A stretch of 64,000 nt of DNA from Microdochium bolleyi (taxonomy: Eukaryota > Ascomycota > Sordariomycetes > Xylariales > Microdochiaceae), in contig KQ964248.1 of the NCBI GenBank assembly GCA_001566295.1, positions 1,612,001 to 1,676,000 of the forward strand. The letters run 5' to 3'. Positions 1 to 10,677 of the stretch are shown piece after piece. The translations under genes and the position numbers were made by a program. The notes beneath the pieces are model-generated. The model saw only the letters and a program-made list of their open reading frames with translations, searched no databases and had not been told where the DNA came from. The first letter of the stretch is position 1; every line of letters starts with the position of its first letter.

Positions 1-2663
1 CTTCGGGCGCGACGTAGTACGAAGTACCGATGCTCCGCGTCATATCGCTCGAATCCATTGCCGACGAATGCTTATCGACTGCGAACTGGCCAGTCGTTGC
101 GAGTCCGAAGTCGCCAATTTTGACATTGTTCAGTCCATCTGGGCCGAGGCCGATGAAAATGTTGTCAGGCTTCAGATCGCGATGCACGATGCTGAGACCG
201 TGGATATAGACCAATCCCTCAAGAACTTGGCGAAAGAGGCGCCATATCTCATCTGTTTCCTTGTAGAGGTTCCTCTGGATGAGATCCCGAAGTGTCTGTA
301 CGCGAAAATCAGCAATCAGCTCGTGCTTTGGATGCAGATATTGCGATATCATCACCTACCCTTTTGTCGCAATACTCCATGGAAATGTACATCACCGTCC
401 TGAAAGCTCGTTGATGGCTGCGGACTCTCCGCGGAGAGGGCATTGCTGCTAGTGCAGAGTCTTCAACAGTAGAATCGTCTTCCGAGTCCGACTCATCCTC
501 GTCCTCGTCAGAACTTTCGTCTTCGCTCTCAGAATCGTGGACACCAAATTCTATTGCTGGATATCCCGTGGAAGAGATGAAGTCGAGGCCTCCCGTGTCA
601 GTTGCAAACTCAATATTGAGGCCTGGGGAGTCTGTCTGTCTTGACATATCGGTGCCCGTGTCCTCAGTGGATGTCTCATCGCCGTGTTCCGGAAAGTCTG
701 GTATCTCCTCAAGCCACGTGTTGTAGTACCTGACGACCGCCGGATGGCTGATCTGAGAGAGGAGTCTGACCTCCTTCAGAACTTCAGAAAGACTGGCGGA
801 CGATCTTTGTGAGATCTTCTTGATGGCATAAATCTGACCATCGAGCTTCTTCCGTGCCTTGACGACCTCGCCAAAGCCTCCCTTGCCCAATCTGCCCTCC
901 TCGACGAAGTCCTCTTTGTATCGAGAGTGAGTGTGCCCCAAGCTGGTTGACTCTCTCCGCGGTCTTGCCGGAAGGTGATGTAAGTTTGTGGCGGAATGCG
1001 ACGGTGACAGCATCAATGGGGTCTCGCTAATGAGCACTGGCGCGTCAGTCGCGAGGAACTCGCTCGAGCCGAGTTCAAACGCCCTCGGCCGCTTTTTTGG
1101 GTCGGACTTGAAGAACCGAGACACAAGCTCGTGCAAGGGTCCGGACAGCGACAGTGTATCCATGAGTGAGCTAGGCGATTGGTATCTCTGGAACACGTCG
1201 ACACCGAAGATCATTTGCAAAAAGACAACCCCAAGGTCCCAAACATCGGTCTTCTGGGTAAAATGCGGTTTGGAGTTTCCTGCGATCTCTGGAGGAAGCC
1301 AGTAAGCGGATCTGGCCGAACTCGAAGAAGAGACAGCCCGGGATTTGCGACAAAGATTCTGCAGTTGCCGCTCGTAGGCTACGTCGGACAACTTTGGTAC
1401 CGTGTCTCCCATGACTTCCCTGAAAATGAGTACATTGTCTGTGTGGATGTCCTGATGAACAAGTCCGTGGTTGTGTAGATGACCAAGCGCGTTGAGCAAA
1501 TCTGCCGTCCAAGAGCGCACTTTCCCGACATCAAGCTGCCCAGCTACTTCGAGAAGTTCTTGTAGCGAACCTCGTTCTGCAAGTGGTGTAAGGAGACGAA
1601 CCGTCCACCCCAGCGAGCTGGGATCAGTGTCATCAGATACTCTGTCGATGCGGTAATTGAGCAGAGGCATGACATTGCGGTGGCTGATCTTTTTGACGGA
1701 CTCCAGATCAGCCTCAAGGGTCTGCACCTGAGTCTTGAATTGTGCGGCTTCTTTCGAACCCGCTCGCAACTCAAACTCTTTCACGGCAAGACTCGGGCAG
1801 GCATAGCCTCCCTGAACGCTGGGCCAGACCCGGTAAGTGGTTGCAATCTGGCCAGCCCTGAACTCGGTCTTGCCAGTGACACTGCCGAAGAGGAAAACTG
1901 CACCATTGGCACCAGTAATCTCGACCGGCTGGTCAAACTCGATATTATCACTCTCGGAACCATGGAGATCCTCAGTCCCGTGATTAGCTGCGACTTGACG
2001 GTTTCTCTTCTTGGTTTCCTTGACCTTCAGACGCTGGCGGTCGACTTCTTTCTGGATCATGTCTTGCATCACGCGCTCCTCTTCTTTGGTGGCGTCCTGT
2101 CTTTTGCGCTCCTCCTCTTCCTGCAGCTCCTGAGCCTGTCTGGCCAGTTCTGCCTCGTGTGCAGCACGCTCTTCCTCTAGAGATTTTTCAGTCCCATTGA
2201 TTTTGGCCAGTGCAGCATCTTCGAGGATGTCCTGGAGGCCTTCAACGAGCTCATGGATCATGGGCTCACCCGAGCCAGCCTGAATCAGGGATCTAGGCTT
2301 GGCCTTGATGAAGTTCTGCACCTTGAACTGCGTCGACTTGCTCAGGCTGTCGTCGTCCTTGATGCTCAGAAGTGGTGCGGACTTTGGGTATGTTGCAGTC
2401 AAGACCACGCTGAGGGTGAGGCCCAGGTCTTCATTGGACGAGGCCTTTATCCGCAGGTCGAACGACGGCTCGGCCTTCTTCCAGGCCGTATTGGCGGCCT
2501 TGTGCTCGATAAAGTCATCGCCGTAGATTGCCTGGAGGGCGAAGACCTCTTCTGTCTGAGTTTCGAGGTAGTGCGACTTGACAGTGCCGTCTGGGCTCGT
2601 GGGCAGCAAGCCCGGATAGGTTGAGTCATCTTTGGACTGAGTTGGCTGGGTCTTCCACGCCAT
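1..2663 (-). CDS. gcn2: GCN2-type eIF2-alpha kinase (5' part, cut by window edge)
   Basis: This is the amino-terminal ~866 residues of the general amino acid control kinase (CPC-3 in Neurospora), which phosphorylates eIF2-alpha when uncharged tRNA accumulates. Exon 1 is 360-2663, the intron 296-359 (GTAGGT...CAG, phase 0), and exon 2 starts at 295 and leaves the window. Domains in order: RWD (about residues 30-150, binds Gcn1), a charged coiled coil (150-225), a degenerate pseudokinase (about 250-560), then the true kinase from about 585 with glycine loop GKGGFGEV and AIKK lysine. The acidic insert typical of eIF2-alpha kinases follows. Exon 2 carries HRDLKPDN, DFGLA and the start of the activation loop. 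The HisRS-like and ribosome-binding regions must lie to the left. The start is the first in-frame ATG ahead of the RWD domain. It is divergent from cut12 and shares a ~750 bp promoter with it. Confidence 0.93.
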
Positions 2664-3417
2664 GTTGTCGGCGTCTCACAGCATGCGTGCGTGCAGGCAA
2701 GACAAAGGGTAGGGACTGTCTCACGGCCGGAGCCGCGAGCCCGTTTAGTGAGCGGCGCAGTGACCCATGACGGATTTATGAAGTTTCGGGATTGTACGGA
2801 GTGAGACAGTGATGGGAGAAACAGAAACGGACGAACAGCTCAGCAGCCACTTGGCTGAAGATTTAGCGTTGCTGGAGTCCCTGAGATCCGCTGCAGGGCG
2901 TCACTGCCAGCGCAGCGACTCTATGGTGGGGTTGAATCGTGCCCAACCGTGCAAGTCCTGTCCACGACATAGCTGACATGTCACCTTTGCAGAATGTATG
3001 AAAGAAACAGTTCAGCTTATGCCTATATCAGGACATATCATAGTGCGAAGCGGTAGCATTCGGCAATGAAGCTGCAGTGTTTCGCATGACTTGTCACGCT
3101 CAGTTGCTGGTACTTTGAGGGCGGCTGGTGGGGTTTGCAGGCCACGGCGCGAGTCCCGGCGCCCGTCGTGGGTGGACCCACCTGCGCTTGCCTCTTTTGG
3201 AAAGTTGTTGACTTTTGGCACTCTCGGCCTTTGAAGTCGTGTCACTCTTCTTCACCCACATCTCCAGCCTCTTGTATTATGCAATAGCGGCTGGCACAAT
3301 CTCTCCGCCGTCCTCGATTCGTGCTTGGCAGCTTCGTAAAAGCTTCAGACCGTGTACTGAAGCAGACACCACTCCATCGTGCCGCCGTTTACGCGCGATT
3401 GCACGCGCCCACTCAAG
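2664..3417. other. Divergent promoter between gcn2 and cut12
   Basis: This 754 bp non-coding stretch separates the start codons of two divergent genes and must hold both 5' leaders. Short frames here have no recognisable coding character. The stretch 3215-3417 is open in the downstream cut12 frame, but it lacks the conserved Cut12 start and is read here as leader. Confidence 0.6.
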
Positions 3418-5653
3418 ATGCTTGGCTGGGCTATCAAGAAGGGCTTTCAGGGCGCGACAGGCGCTGTCGCAGCTCCGCCAGCTGGTACACACCTTTACCC
3501 ATGAGCCATCCAAATTCAAACGACATGCTAACCCATGTACTATGGAAGCAGAAGACACAACCCAGCTGGAAGGCCCAGACACCCCCGCTCCTGTGTTTGC
3601 CGCACGTGCGATCAAGAACGCAATCTTCGGTGCCACGAATGATGAGCAGAAAGATCGCGAGCCCGCTGTTGCCGTAGCGGTAGAGAAGACGAATCCCACA
3701 ACGATGTCACACGATGAACCGAAGAACAACGACGCGCTTCCGGCCGAGTTCAGGTCTCCCACGAAACTAAACAGCATTCTGCTCACGCCTGGGACTGGGA
3801 CGGCGCGGCGGAAACGCGTGTCTTTCGGTGGCGATGTCAAGAGCTCCGCGAGCGCAGAGCCAAGTCCATTCGAAGTCAGCAAGTCCGGAAAACGCAGGAA
3901 TACGGCCCTGCAGGAAGCTCTCGAGAACTCGCGAAAGAACAAGAAATTGACCAGCGTACCACAACCACAACCGAACTCAGAACCGGAACTAGAACAAATG
4001 GCTAGGGTGGTGGAGGGAGAGGAATGGGACGAGGAGTATTCCTGCAACCACGACGTGACTGTGGACCTTAACGAGCCACACTCAGGTTCGGGTAAATACT
4101 GGAAATCGGAATTCGATCGTTACCATGAGGACGCCAAGGCTGAGATGACGGCTCTCGTCAAGTACAAGCACCTTGCGAAGTCGTACGCCAAGCAGAAGGA
4201 CTCCGAGTCTCTCCAACTGGCACGCCAACTCAAGGAGGAGCAGGAAAAGGTTGCAGATCTGGAGAGGAGGTTGAAAGCCGCGTACGGACCAGGTTCAGAT
4301 AACCAGACACGGAAAGACAAAGATCGCGAAGAATCCGCACTGGTCAGAGAGCTCGGCAAGCAAACGGCCTTGGCGGTTGAATACCGAGATCGTATCCGTG
4401 AACTCGAAGCGGCGCTGAAGGACAAGATCGGTGAATCTGACACGGACCAAGCCAGACGTCGACAAACCCAAACATCACCACGCGACGAGCAGACTCTTCT
4501 CGAATTGAATCGCGAGCTACGCCGAGTAAAGTCAGAGCTCAAGCAGATGGAGAACCTGCGCGCGGAAAATGAGCGCCTCAAGACCGCAATCGATGCGGCC
4601 AAGGAGCGACTTGCGAAAGACGATGAGTCAAAGACATCAGATGGAGCGGCTGAGAGAGCTCGTGCACGCGAACTCGGAACACAGCTGCGTGAGGTTAAGG
4701 AAGAGCTCCGCAACGAGAAGAGTGAGCTGCGCAAAATAAAACGAGAGTACGAGACACTCAAGAAGGACGCAAAACTGAGGACGGTCGAGGCGATGCAAGT
4801 GCTGCAGGAGAAGAACGAGAGGATTTCAAAACTCGAGGAGGAAATTCGTGCGGCCAAGAAGGAGCGCGAATCCACGCGGCGACAGAGCACTCTTGACGAA
4901 GCGCTTGCGAAACACCATAAAATCACACGCGACTTCGAGACCGATCTATTGACACGAACGAAGGCCTCTGGGGACATCAGAAGCCCGCGCCGACCCCAGC
5001 GGGCGTTATCCGTGGAGGATTTCACCCTAGATCAGACGGCACAGTTCGACATGATGCCGTACAGCTCAAGGGCTCGAGTCAAATCAGATGCTCGCGAGCA
5101 ACGGCCATCTCGCGAACATCTCTCGCAACCCCGGACAACTACCCATGCAACAGCGCCAGCCAACAGAAACGCATATGATAACGATAACTGGACTCTATCG
5201 CAACCCCAATCGAAAGACAGCAAGGCGTACGAGGCTGAGAACGACCAAGCCTTGACAGAGCTGCTCAATGATGCTGGGTTCAAGACGAACAGGCAGGCGG
5301 TGCAGAATGTGTCGAGCGACAAGTACGCCCGAAGCAAGTACCAGAACTCAACCGCACCTGGTGAGGACATCACCAGCCGCAGAGAAACTCGTGGCGCTTC
5401 CAGGACGGCGAACCCGCAGAAGCACCTGGCGGGACACGACGCCGAACAGGGCATTGACCTGCTACAGGATCGCTTCGCGCGCCTTGGAGATGACGGGCTG
5501 GGAAAACCTAGTGTCGGTAATACATCGCGATGCGCGCTGCCACCGGACCGACTTGCTGCTGCTCGCGCCCGGCTGGAGCAAAAGAAGCTTGAAAGAATGC
5601 GTCCAGCAGCAAGCCGGTTGCGGGAGACTGAGAAGGAGAACTACGAGCCGTGA
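3418..5653 (+). CDS. cut12: Spindle pole body protein Cut12-like
   Basis: Encodes 723 residues in two exons: 3418-3484 and 3549-5653. The intron is 64 nt, with donor GTACAC, branch site TGCTAAC and acceptor GAAG, phase 1. The start at 3418 gives MLGWAIKKGFQGATGAV, followed after splicing by GPDTPAPVFAARAIKNAIFG; this is the conserved beginning of the fungal Cut12 family. A Cut12-type core follows (RRKRVSFGG, then KYWKSEFDRYHEDAKAEM). Residues ~210-490 form a long, highly charged coiled coil, and the tail is basic and disordered. In fission yeast Cut12 sits at the spindle pole body and promotes mitotic entry through Polo and Cdc25 control; the same site is inferred here. A single unspliced frame (3215-5653) would replace the conserved amino terminus with an unrelated basic sequence and is rejected as the start. 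Confidence 0.88.
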
Positions 5654-6282
5654 GAGGATGTCGTTTGGTGGAGTGGAAATTGGAAACTTTGATGGATAGC
5701 CTTCATGAGATCGAATATACCCAGACCACGCGCGTGGCCAGCGACCCTTTTCGCCGTATTAGTCCAAGTGAAGAGCTGACTTGAGTGCAACTCGACTGAA
5801 TGCTGCTGCGTACGAAGAATGCGGGTCTTCTTGCTCCAACCTGACACGTTCCATTATTGCGCAGGAAATCAAGCCAACCCTTTGTGAAACAGGTTAATGT
5901 CACGCACAAATAGGGATAACACTTGACTTGTTTTGTTGTAGGTCAAGGTCAAGAATCACCATAGAACAATTCGAGGAACTCTGGCCCAGAGTCTCAATGA
6001 AAGGTCCCACAATTCGTTCCCTCTCCCCGCAGACAATAGTGGGACGAACACTGGGACCAGAGCTAATCGCGCCGATAAGCCAGCTCCCAAGCCCAGAAAC
6101 TTTTTTGTTATCGCCTGCTTATCGATCTCGCAAGCAACACCTGGGGACCACTTCCAACAGTACAACGCCGAGTACCTTTCGACCGCAAGCGAGGGTCAGA
6201 CGATCGATTCCCCCAATTGCGACCAGAAGGAAGAAGACAGCGACAAGCAAGGGAACTCTACAATAAAGGAAACTCGTCCACG
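5654..6282. other. Intergenic, cut12 3' end to nop16 promoter
   Basis: 629 bp between two genes in the same orientation. No ATG-initiated frame with coding character was seen. It presumably holds the cut12 3' UTR and the nop16 promoter and leader. Confidence 0.5.
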
Positions 6283-6855
6283 ATGGGTCGCGATCTCCAG
6301 AAGCGCAAGCGGCGGTCGTCTCGGGCCGTGGTCCGGCAGCCCTCGAGCAAGTCGAAGCGTCTCATGTTCCCGCTGGGCAACAGCATCGTCGCGCAGAACT
6401 GGTAAGCCGTTTTGAAACTGTGCGAATTCACGCAGGATCTCCAAAACATACGAACAACTAGCGGAGAGTGGAAGAGCCTGTTACTCATCAATTCCTCTGT
6501 GGCACAGGGACAAGAAGCAGACAGCCTCGCAGAACTACAAGCGCCTCGGCCTCGTGAACCGCCTCAAGGCGGCCACGGGCGGCGTCGAGCCCGACCGCAA
6601 GGCCAAGCAGAGCGGCCTGGTGTCCGAGTCCACAGCCACGACGTCGGCGCCCCTCGCAGCCTCCAGATCGACGACCACCAAGTCGTCGAGGTCAGGCGAC
6701 CCCTTTTCGATCGCCCTCGCCGCGGACGCCGTGGTCAGCGAGGTCCGCGTCGAGCGCGACGAGAACGGCAAGATCATCCGCATCCTGGACGACATCTCGG
6801 GGGGCAAGAAGATCAAGCCGAACCCGCTGAACGACCCGCTCAACGCGCTCGACTC

Positions 6856-6889
<34 letters not shown>

Positions 6890-7162
6890 GAGGAAGCAGA
6901 GGAGTGGGGCGGCATCGAAGAGCCCGAGGTCCCGGAGGGCAACATCATCAAGCAGCTCGAGGCGGAGGCGAACAGGCCACAGATCAAGGTCCCGCGAGGC
7001 CAGAGCTCGCGTGAGCGCGAGTGGCTAGAGTCTCTCATCGAGCGGCACGGGAGCAACCTGGGCGCGATGGCGAGGGATCGCAAGCTGAACCCGATGCAGC
7101 AGACGGCGGCGGACATTGGGCGGCGGATCAAGAAGCTGAGGAAGGAGGGTGTTGATATCTGA
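6283..7162 (+). CDS. nop16: Nop16 ribosome biogenesis protein
   Basis: Encodes 257 residues in two exons: 6283-6401 and 6508-7162. The intron is 106 nt (GTAAGC...CACAG) and splits the Trp codon of QNW|DKKQT. The start MGRDLQKRKRRSS and the segment NPLGNS-like/WDKKQTASQNYKRLGL are hallmarks of Nop16, a nucleolar factor for 60S subunit assembly. The carboxy end has the other conserved block, EREWLESLIERHGSN followed by a NPMQQTAADIGRRIKKL segment. A run of about 11 Asp residues (from a GAC repeat near 6856-6886) extends the acidic middle. Length is close to the fungal norm. The basic amino terminus fits nucleolar targeting. Confidence 0.93.
6856..6887 (+). repeat. GAC triplet repeat in nop16 (poly-Asp)
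   Basis: About eleven consecutive GAC codons interrupt the acidic linker of nop16. Being in-frame trinucleotide units, length change here would alter only the number of Asp residues. Confidence 0.85.
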
Positions 7163-7775
7163 GCGGTGCCAAGAGAGGGAGAGACGAAACACGAAGGCTA
7201 CGCCGAGGGCGCAGAGAGGTTTCGGGCGGCAGGGATGATGACAGAGGAGTACGCGGCAGGCGGGCAGGGCACGAACGAGCATCATACTCATGGCGTTAAT
7301 ATTTGGGGCATTTTTTCAAGCTGTCAAAAGAAAACCTTCATCAGAACTGCAAAGAGTCGACCATAAACTTTTGCCCTCCCGAGCGGCTCCAGCTCGTCCA
7401 TCGCTGTTTCCATTGCAGTGACCACATGGCACGCGTGGCGCACAGCTAATCACACTCTCCGTGATCGCACGGCCATGCTTCTTATATCAAAGCGCCTCAT
7501 AGTCTAGATGTGGTGATTATGGCACTCTACCTAAGGCAGCAAAATTATAGTATATCCTGTCCCCCCAAAACTAATCGCCAGTGTCGGCATGCTCTATGTA
7601 GTCAAGTCTCCTTTTCATCCCCCAGTACCGGAACAGGTGTCCTGATCCCGATCAGGGACATCAAAACTGCCAAATAATGGCATATATCGCCCCCACCTCA
7701 TGCTTGCCAGAAGGGTCTTTCTCCAATGAATGCCCCCCGAGCAAACGCGGTCGCATGAAGAACACGACAAGTCCT
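7163..7775. other. Convergent 3' region
   Basis: 613 bp between the ends of nop16 (+) and the MFS gene (-). Both 3' UTRs must lie here. The stretch around 7480-7570 is AT-richer than its surroundings, as expected for polyadenylation regions. No gene seen. Confidence 0.5.
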
Positions 7776-9464
7776 TCAGCTCCGCGCCTCCTCGTCCCCG
7801 TCCGCCCCGCTGTTCTCGGCCTCCGTCCGCGTGATGGTCGAGTGCAGCTTGTGCTGCCTCATCAGGGACACGGCGACCTCTGCGAGCAGGGCGAGGCCCA
7901 GGAGCAGGAACCAGACGTTCCGGAAGGCCTCCATGTACGACGCGATGACGCCGTCCCTCCATCCCGGCGGCAGGTGGTTGATCTCGTCGAGGTCGTCGCG
8001 GATGCGCTGGATCTCGTCGGCGGCGCCCGGCTCGCCGCCGAAGCGGTCCCAGAGCTGCGCCTTGAGCACGTTCTGGTAAACGGCCGACGAGATGGTGATG
8101 CCCAGGGTGCTCCCGATGGAGCGGAAGGCGTAGGTCGCGCTCGTGATGACGGCCTGCTGGGAGTGGTCGACGGCCGCGAGGCACGCGAGCAGGGTGATGG
8201 TGAGCATCGCGCCGACGCCCGCGCCGAGCAGCACGAAGGCGACCATGAGGTGCCACTTGGGTGTGTCGGCGTCGAGCGTGCTCAGGATCGCGGCGCTGAT
8301 GATCTGCAGGAGGACGGAGATCATGCCGAGCGCGAGGTACTTGCCCGTGCGCTTCATGATGAGACCCGCGCCGACGGAGGCGAAGCTGACGCCGATGGGG
8401 CCGAAGAGGATGACGAGCCCGGCCTGGGTGGCCGTGTTGCCGAGGACCTGCAGGTAGATGGGGGCGTAGAAGAGGACGGAGAAGTTGACCATTGTGCAGA
8501 GCATGTTTGTCGCGCAGGCCATGCCGACGGTGCGGTGCAGGAGGAGGCGGACAGGGATGACGGGCTGCTTGTGGCGCGCCTCCCAGGCGACAAAGGCGAG
8601 CAGGGCGGCCGCGGACAAGGGGAGGGTGGTGAGGATGAGCGGGTGCGACCAGGGCACGAGGTTGCCGCCGGCGTTGAGGCCGAGGAGCAGCAGGACGAGG
8701 AAGGTGACGAGGGAGACGACGCCGAGGAAGTCGATGCGGGCGAGGTACGACTTGTGCGAGATCTTGGGCGGGATGCGGACGAGCCAGGCGACGAGGCAGG
8801 CCGAGACGAGGACGGGCGGGACCTGCAGCAGGAAGGCGAGCCGCCAGCCCGTCTCGGACTGGTCGTTGACGACGCCGCCGAGGACGCCGCCCAGCATGGC
8901 CCCGCCGGCGTAGCAGATGTTGCCGACGCCCTGGATCACGCCGCGGTTGCGCAGCGGCACCAGGTCCGTCGCGGTGAAGGTCGAGATGGCCATGAGCCCG
9001 CCGCCGCCGATGCCCGCGATCACGCGACCGGCAATCATGGACCTTTCGTCCCGCGCGAGGCCGCAGATGAGGTTGCCGGCGGCGAAGAAGATGTTGCTGA
9101 AGACGAGCCCCGGGCCGCGCCCGAAGATGTCGGTGAGGCGGCCGGAGATGGGCTGGCAGGCGGCATTGGCGATGAGGTAGGCGGTCGCGAGCCAGGACAG
9201 CAGGCTCAGGCTCTTGAATTCGCTGGCGATCGGGGCCGAGAGGGTGGCGATGATAGTCGAATCTATCGCCCCGAAGAAGACGCCGACGTAGCAGGTGCCG
9301 AGGATCACAAAGAGCTTGAAGCCCTTGACCTCCTCGGCCACGACCGTCTGCTCCTCATCCTGGGGGGTGCTGGCGTCGGCGTTGAGCAGGGGCGTCCGCT
9401 CGCTTGCGGAGCCATTGGCCGAGGTGGCTGTGCCTGAAGCTCCTGATGATGCCGGGTTGGCCAT
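7776..9464 (-). CDS. MFS transporter, DHA2 / vacuolar amino-acid type
   Basis: An intronless 562-residue major facilitator with about 14 hydrophobic helices. Features seen: helix-1 motif GAIDSTIIATLSAPIAS, the helix 2-3 loop GRLTDIFGRG (motif A), GRVIAGIGGGG, and the motif C-like region in GVGNICYAGGAMLGGVLGGVV. This is the architecture of the DHA2 drug:H+ antiporter family, and the sequence most resembles the Fnx1/Vba branch that moves basic amino acids into the vacuole. The cytoplasmic amino terminus carries ERTPLL, an acidic dileucine sorting signal that supports vacuolar rather than plasma membrane location (inference). Multidrug efflux is the alternative. The start is the only ATG ahead of helix 1 in a Ser/Thr-rich leader. 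It is divergent from the M20 peptidase gene. Confidence 0.87.
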   Translation of the reverse strand: MANPASSGASGTATSANGSASERTPLLNADASTPQDEEQTVVAEEVKGFKLFVILGTCYVGVFFGAIDSTIIATLSAPIASEFKSLSLLSWLATAYLIANAACQPISGRLTDIFGRGPGLVFSNIFFAAGNLICGLARDERSMIAGRVIAGIGGGGLMAISTFTATDLVPLRNRGVIQGVGNICYAGGAMLGGVLGGVVNDQSETGWRLAFLLQVPPVLVSACLVAWLVRIPPKISHKSYLARIDFLGVVSLVTFLVLLLLGLNAGGNLVPWSHPLILTTLPLSAAALLAFVAWEARHKQPVIPVRLLLHRTVGMACATNMLCTMVNFSVLFYAPIYLQVLGNTATQAGLVILFGPIGVSFASVGAGLIMKRTGKYLALGMISVLLQIISAAILSTLDADTPKWHLMVAFVLLGAGVGAMLTITLLACLAAVDHSQQAVITSATYAFRSIGSTLGITISSAVYQNVLKAQLWDRFGGEPGAADEIQRIRDDLDEINHLPPGWRDGVIASYMEAFRNVWFLLLGLALLAEVAVSLMRQHKLHSTITRTEAENSGADGDEEARS

Positions 9465-10490
9465 GGTGAGGGTTCAGCCTGGAGCTGGGAGCTGAATTCG
9501 CAAAGCAGGTCAAGCGATGCTGTCGCCAAGAGGTGGAAAAGAGAGAGAATTTAGACCGTTGCCGTTGCCGTCGGGAGCATGGCCGATGATGTGGTGACGG
9601 GCGCTCGGCATTCTGGACCGACGCCGGTCTGCGGAACGGAAAAGTGGGTCGCGGTCTTCTTATCTCGCAGGGTTCGGCCTTTGACATGAGACGTGCGGAG
9701 GGCACGCACAAGTCGACACAGAGCACGTATTATTGTACTAGGCAATGCTGTGATGCAGGAGCGCGACCCTGGCAGCTGCGAAATGCACGGTCGGCTGCGG
9801 TTATGACTGCTCAAGAAGCAGGAACCGTCTCTGAACACAACACCAATTCGAGCCAAACACCCTCACCCTGCACCTGATGGTGATCTGCTTCACCCTGCAT
9901 GTGCCTCCCGGACAATAACAACCACCATCTGCCGTGCTTGCAAGTGCCACTCCGTCTGTTTCTTGTTCCCCATCGTTTCCCTCGCCATTTCTTCCGCCGG
10001 TCCTGCTCCGCACCGACGGAGTACTCCCATACGCCCCGCAGCCAAGCTCCGACGTTCCCTCCAACTTCCCCACCGCCAAGACCCGACGAACGGGGCGTAG
10101 TGGTCTCTGCAATAAGAGAAAGACCCTTAGGGACGGCAAGCGGACTGGCGGGAGGGTGGAACGCGCAGAATAGCCGACGGACCAGCATTGTTTGGCGTCG
10201 TTGGAAGGCCATGAAGGCCACAACAACCAAATGCTGCTGCAGCGGCGTCGGCTTTTTGTCTGATGCCGCCTCGCCGACGTAGGTAGAGGCTGGTTCCCGC
10301 GAGTGTCACCTCCACGGGCGAACCCGCCGCCGGTGTAACCCCAGAATACATTGGCCGCTTATCTAGAGCACCAGAAGACTCACCTCCTCTCTGAACTGCC
10401 TGTCAGAGAATAGTCACCGGGGCCGATGATGGCAGCCAAGGCCGCTTGACGTCCCCGGTCTGGTCTCCCCCGGTCTTGGGGATAGGCGGC

Positions 10491-10515
10491 ACCGGCAGCT
10501 GGTGTCGCTGCCGGT
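10491..10515. promoter_or_regulatory. Perfect 8-bp inverted repeat, possible regulator site
   Basis: ACCGGCAG, nine spacer bases, then CTGCCGGT: a perfect inverted repeat 23 bp upstream of a TATA box. Each arm contains a CGG/CCG triplet, the half-site type used by Zn2Cys6 regulators. Binding is inferred only. Confidence 0.4.
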
Positions 10516-10537
10516 TACGGGGAGCAGATCACATGAG

Positions 10538-10543
10538 TATAAA
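10538..10543 (+). promoter_or_regulatory. TATA box of M20 peptidase gene
   Basis: TATAAA about 135 bp upstream of the start codon at 10678. Spacing fits a fungal core promoter with a leader of roughly 100 nt. Confidence 0.45.
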
Positions 10544-10677
10544 GGCATGGAGCTCCTGGCTGGCACAGAGACGGTACCCGTATCCTGGTATCCTTCGCCA
10601 GCTACATCCTGCTCTTACAAGTCAGGCCTGTAGTCCTTGCCTCGAACCTGCCGTCAACAATCAGTCCCATCTCGACC

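Larger units (their letters stand above)
9465..10677. other. Divergent promoter, MFS gene / M20 peptidase gene
   Basis: 1.2 kb without a supported gene. The several 60-140 codon frames are short, overlapping and unlike known proteins. The right part holds GC-rich direct copies of CCCCGGTCT (near 10453 and 10468), an inverted repeat and a TATA box, listed separately. Confidence 0.5.

Noticed and set aside
5928..6266. 112-codon frame upstream of nop16
   Set aside because: It starts at TTG, lies in the leader region and has no resemblance to a known protein.
7677..9437. 586-codon + strand frame opposite the MFS transporter
   Set aside because: It starts at a non-conserved position, is rich in Glu/Asp/Gly/Ala as expected from the complement of GC-rich hydrophobic codons, and lies exactly over a convincing transporter gene.
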